A stretch of 6,045 bases of DNA from Spirochaetales bacterium (GTDB lineage: Bacteria; Spirochaetota; Spirochaetia; DTKZ01): NCBI GenBank assembly GCA_031280945.1, contig JAITGB010000096.1, positions 1-6,045 of the forward strand, in the 5' to 3' direction. This document shows, in pieces, positions 5,259 through 6,045 of this stretch. The translations under genes were made by a program, and so were the position numbers. The number at the start of each line of letters is the position of its first letter. Position 1 is the first letter of the stretch. The notes under the pieces are model-generated. The model made no database searches, was not told where the DNA came from, and saw only the letters and a list, made by a program, of their open reading frames with translations.

Positions 5259-5876
5259 ATGAAAAAACCAGCGCTCATTTTTATTTTTGGGCTCTTGAGC
5301 TACAGCCGCCTGTTTTCAGAGGAAATTGCTTTTCCCCCGGAACTCATGTGGTGGATTTACGAAATACGAAAAGTCAATGCCGCAGTGGAAATACAGGATT
5401 TTAAATTTGCCGGAGAAACTCGTGAAGATATAATTTACTACGATTCCTTAAAAATGCTCCTGAAATACCCGGTATTAATGCGGTGGAATTATTCGGGAAA
5501 TTATTTTGCGTATAATGATTATCATCGTGCAGACATATCCAGGACAAGGTCAGGAAAATACCGGATTGGCGCTTTCGACGACGTGAGTTATTTAATGATA
5601 GCGGACAGAAATAAAAAGGTGTTTTTATGTGAGTCCTTTGGGCTGAATAAATCCCTGGATGCCGTGTACTGGCTCACCGATACTGTATTGGTGGGAGCCG
5701 GAGAAGCTATTTACGGTGATACTGTCCATGTTCTTATAAGTAGGTATACCATAGACATGAAAAACAATAAAATACTCATAAAAACATATTTTTATGAAAA
5801 CGCATATAAAACCGCAGACAGAAAATTTCTCAAGACACGATGGTTTGAGCACAGAAATGATTATTTTGAAGATTAA
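5259..5876 (+). CDS. Secreted protein of unknown function
   Basis: I do not recognise this 205-residue protein. It opens with a short basic start (MKK) and a hydrophobic stretch (ALIFIFGLL), with likely cleavage near LFS-EE at residues 20-21. That predicts export to the periplasm or beyond. There is no lipobox cysteine and only one cysteine in the mature part. The mature chain is rich in aromatic residues (for example WWIYEIR, MRWNYSGNYFAYNDY, WFEHRNDYF) and alternates short hydrophobic and charged segments, suggesting beta structure, perhaps a propeller-like or repeat fold. The frame extends upstream to an ATG at 5217, but the start at 5259 is chosen because it places the signal peptide at the N-terminus. 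Its ribosome-binding site is weak: AAGAAGAG is too far away. The gene is much more AT-rich than the permease and dehydrogenase genes. A second reading frame follows after 11 bases. Confidence 0.75.
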   Translation: MKKPALIFIFGLLSYSRLFSEEIAFPPELMWWIYEIRKVNAAVEIQDFKFAGETREDIIYYDSLKMLLKYPVLMRWNYSGNYFAYNDYHRADISRTRSGKYRIGAFDDVSYLMIADRNKKVFLCESFGLNKSLDAVYWLTDTVLVGAGEAIYGDTVHVLISRYTIDMKNNKILIKTYFYENAYKTADRKFLKTRWFEHRNDYFED

Positions 5877-5881
5877 AGAGG
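5875..5881 (+). promoter_or_regulatory. Ribosome-binding site of the short signal-peptide reading frame
   Basis: AAAGAGG overlaps the stop codon of the preceding gene and lies six bases before the ATG at 5888. It supports real, coupled translation of a frame that would otherwise be too short to trust. Confidence 0.55.
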
Positions 5882-5887
5882 CATAAA

Positions 5888-6022
5888 ATGAAGCGCAAAT
5901 CATTTATGGACAAAAGAAAGAAAGTCAATTTTCTTTTTTCTCTAACGGCTGTTTTTTTTATGGTTTTTCCCGGTGTGCTGTTCGCCCAAATGAGTTTACT
6001 GACTCGGCAATATACATATTGA
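5888..6022 (+). CDS. 44-residue signal-peptide reading frame, probably the remnant of a truncated secreted-protein gene
   Basis: The frame has a strongly basic N-terminus (KRKSF, then DKRKK), a hydrophobic core (roughly VNFLFSLTAVFFMVF) and a good cleavage site after VLFA. Only about eleven residues (QMSLLTRQYTY) follow before a TGA at 6020-6022. A well-placed AAAGAGG and the 11-base gap from the upstream gene argue that it is translated in the same transcript. A complete signal peptide with almost no mature protein most simply means the gene is broken by deletion or a premature stop. The two other forward frames also hit stops (at 5990 and 6025), so a single frameshift does not restore a longer product inside the window. 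A secreted micropeptide is the less likely alternative. Confidence 0.5.
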   Translation: MKRKSFMDKRKKVNFLFSLTAVFFMVFPGVLFAQMSLLTRQYTY

Positions 6023-6045
6023 CATAAAGTAGAAATAATAGTCTA
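6019..6045 (+). promoter_or_regulatory. Possible -35 promoter element at the right edge
   Basis: TTGACA, the consensus -35 hexamer, occurs at 6019-6024, overlapping the stop of the short reading frame. With 17-base spacing the -10 box would start at 6042 and run off the window, so only half of the promoter can be judged. Confidence 0.25.

Noticed and set aside
5625..5903. 92-codon minus-strand open frame
   Set aside because: Antisense to the secreted-protein gene, with no plausible domain or supporting context.

Overview
The window is most likely from a spirochaete, probably Treponema-like. This is a judgement from gene style: a GC-rich catabolic operon, an AT-rich lineage-specific secreted protein, and intergenic DNA built from short palindromes. 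No 16S or other marker gene is present, so the assignment is tentative.

Positions 1-3330, minus strand: five tightly overlapping genes, read right to left. They encode a small [2Fe-2S] ferredoxin-like protein (3330-3019), a pyridine-nucleotide-disulfide-type FAD oxidoreductase (3022-1919), a two-cluster [4Fe-4S] ferredoxin (1922-1407), a BFD-like [2Fe-2S] protein (1414-1130) and a DAO-family FAD oxidoreductase (1133 to beyond the left edge). Every junction overlaps by 4 or 8 bases. Set and order match the dye-linked L-proline dehydrogenase clusters (pdhA-F-X-B) of Thermococcales. They also match, in split form, the sarcosine oxidase, hydroxyproline dehydrogenase, opine oxidase and HCN synthase families. 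The DAO subunit would oxidise a secondary amine or amino acid, and electrons would pass through the Fe-S subunits and the second flavoprotein to an unidentified acceptor.

Positions 3331-3742: 412 bases without a convincing gene, filled with consecutive short perfect palindromes, several with three-base loops.

Positions 3743-5098, minus strand: a polytopic permease resembling the large (DctM-like) subunit of TRAP transporters and other ion-transporter-superfamily carriers. It lies upstream of the dehydrogenase genes on the same strand and may import their substrate.

Positions 5099-5258: intergenic DNA between divergent genes. It carries an 11-bp GC hairpin followed, in the permease direction, by a T-rich tract. 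This looks like an intrinsic terminator just upstream of the permease start, possibly an attenuator. Base composition changes abruptly here.

Positions 5259-6022, plus strand: an AT-rich pair, a 205-residue secreted protein of unknown function and then a 44-codon reading frame that is almost entirely a signal peptide. The second is probably a truncated gene, less likely a secreted micropeptide.
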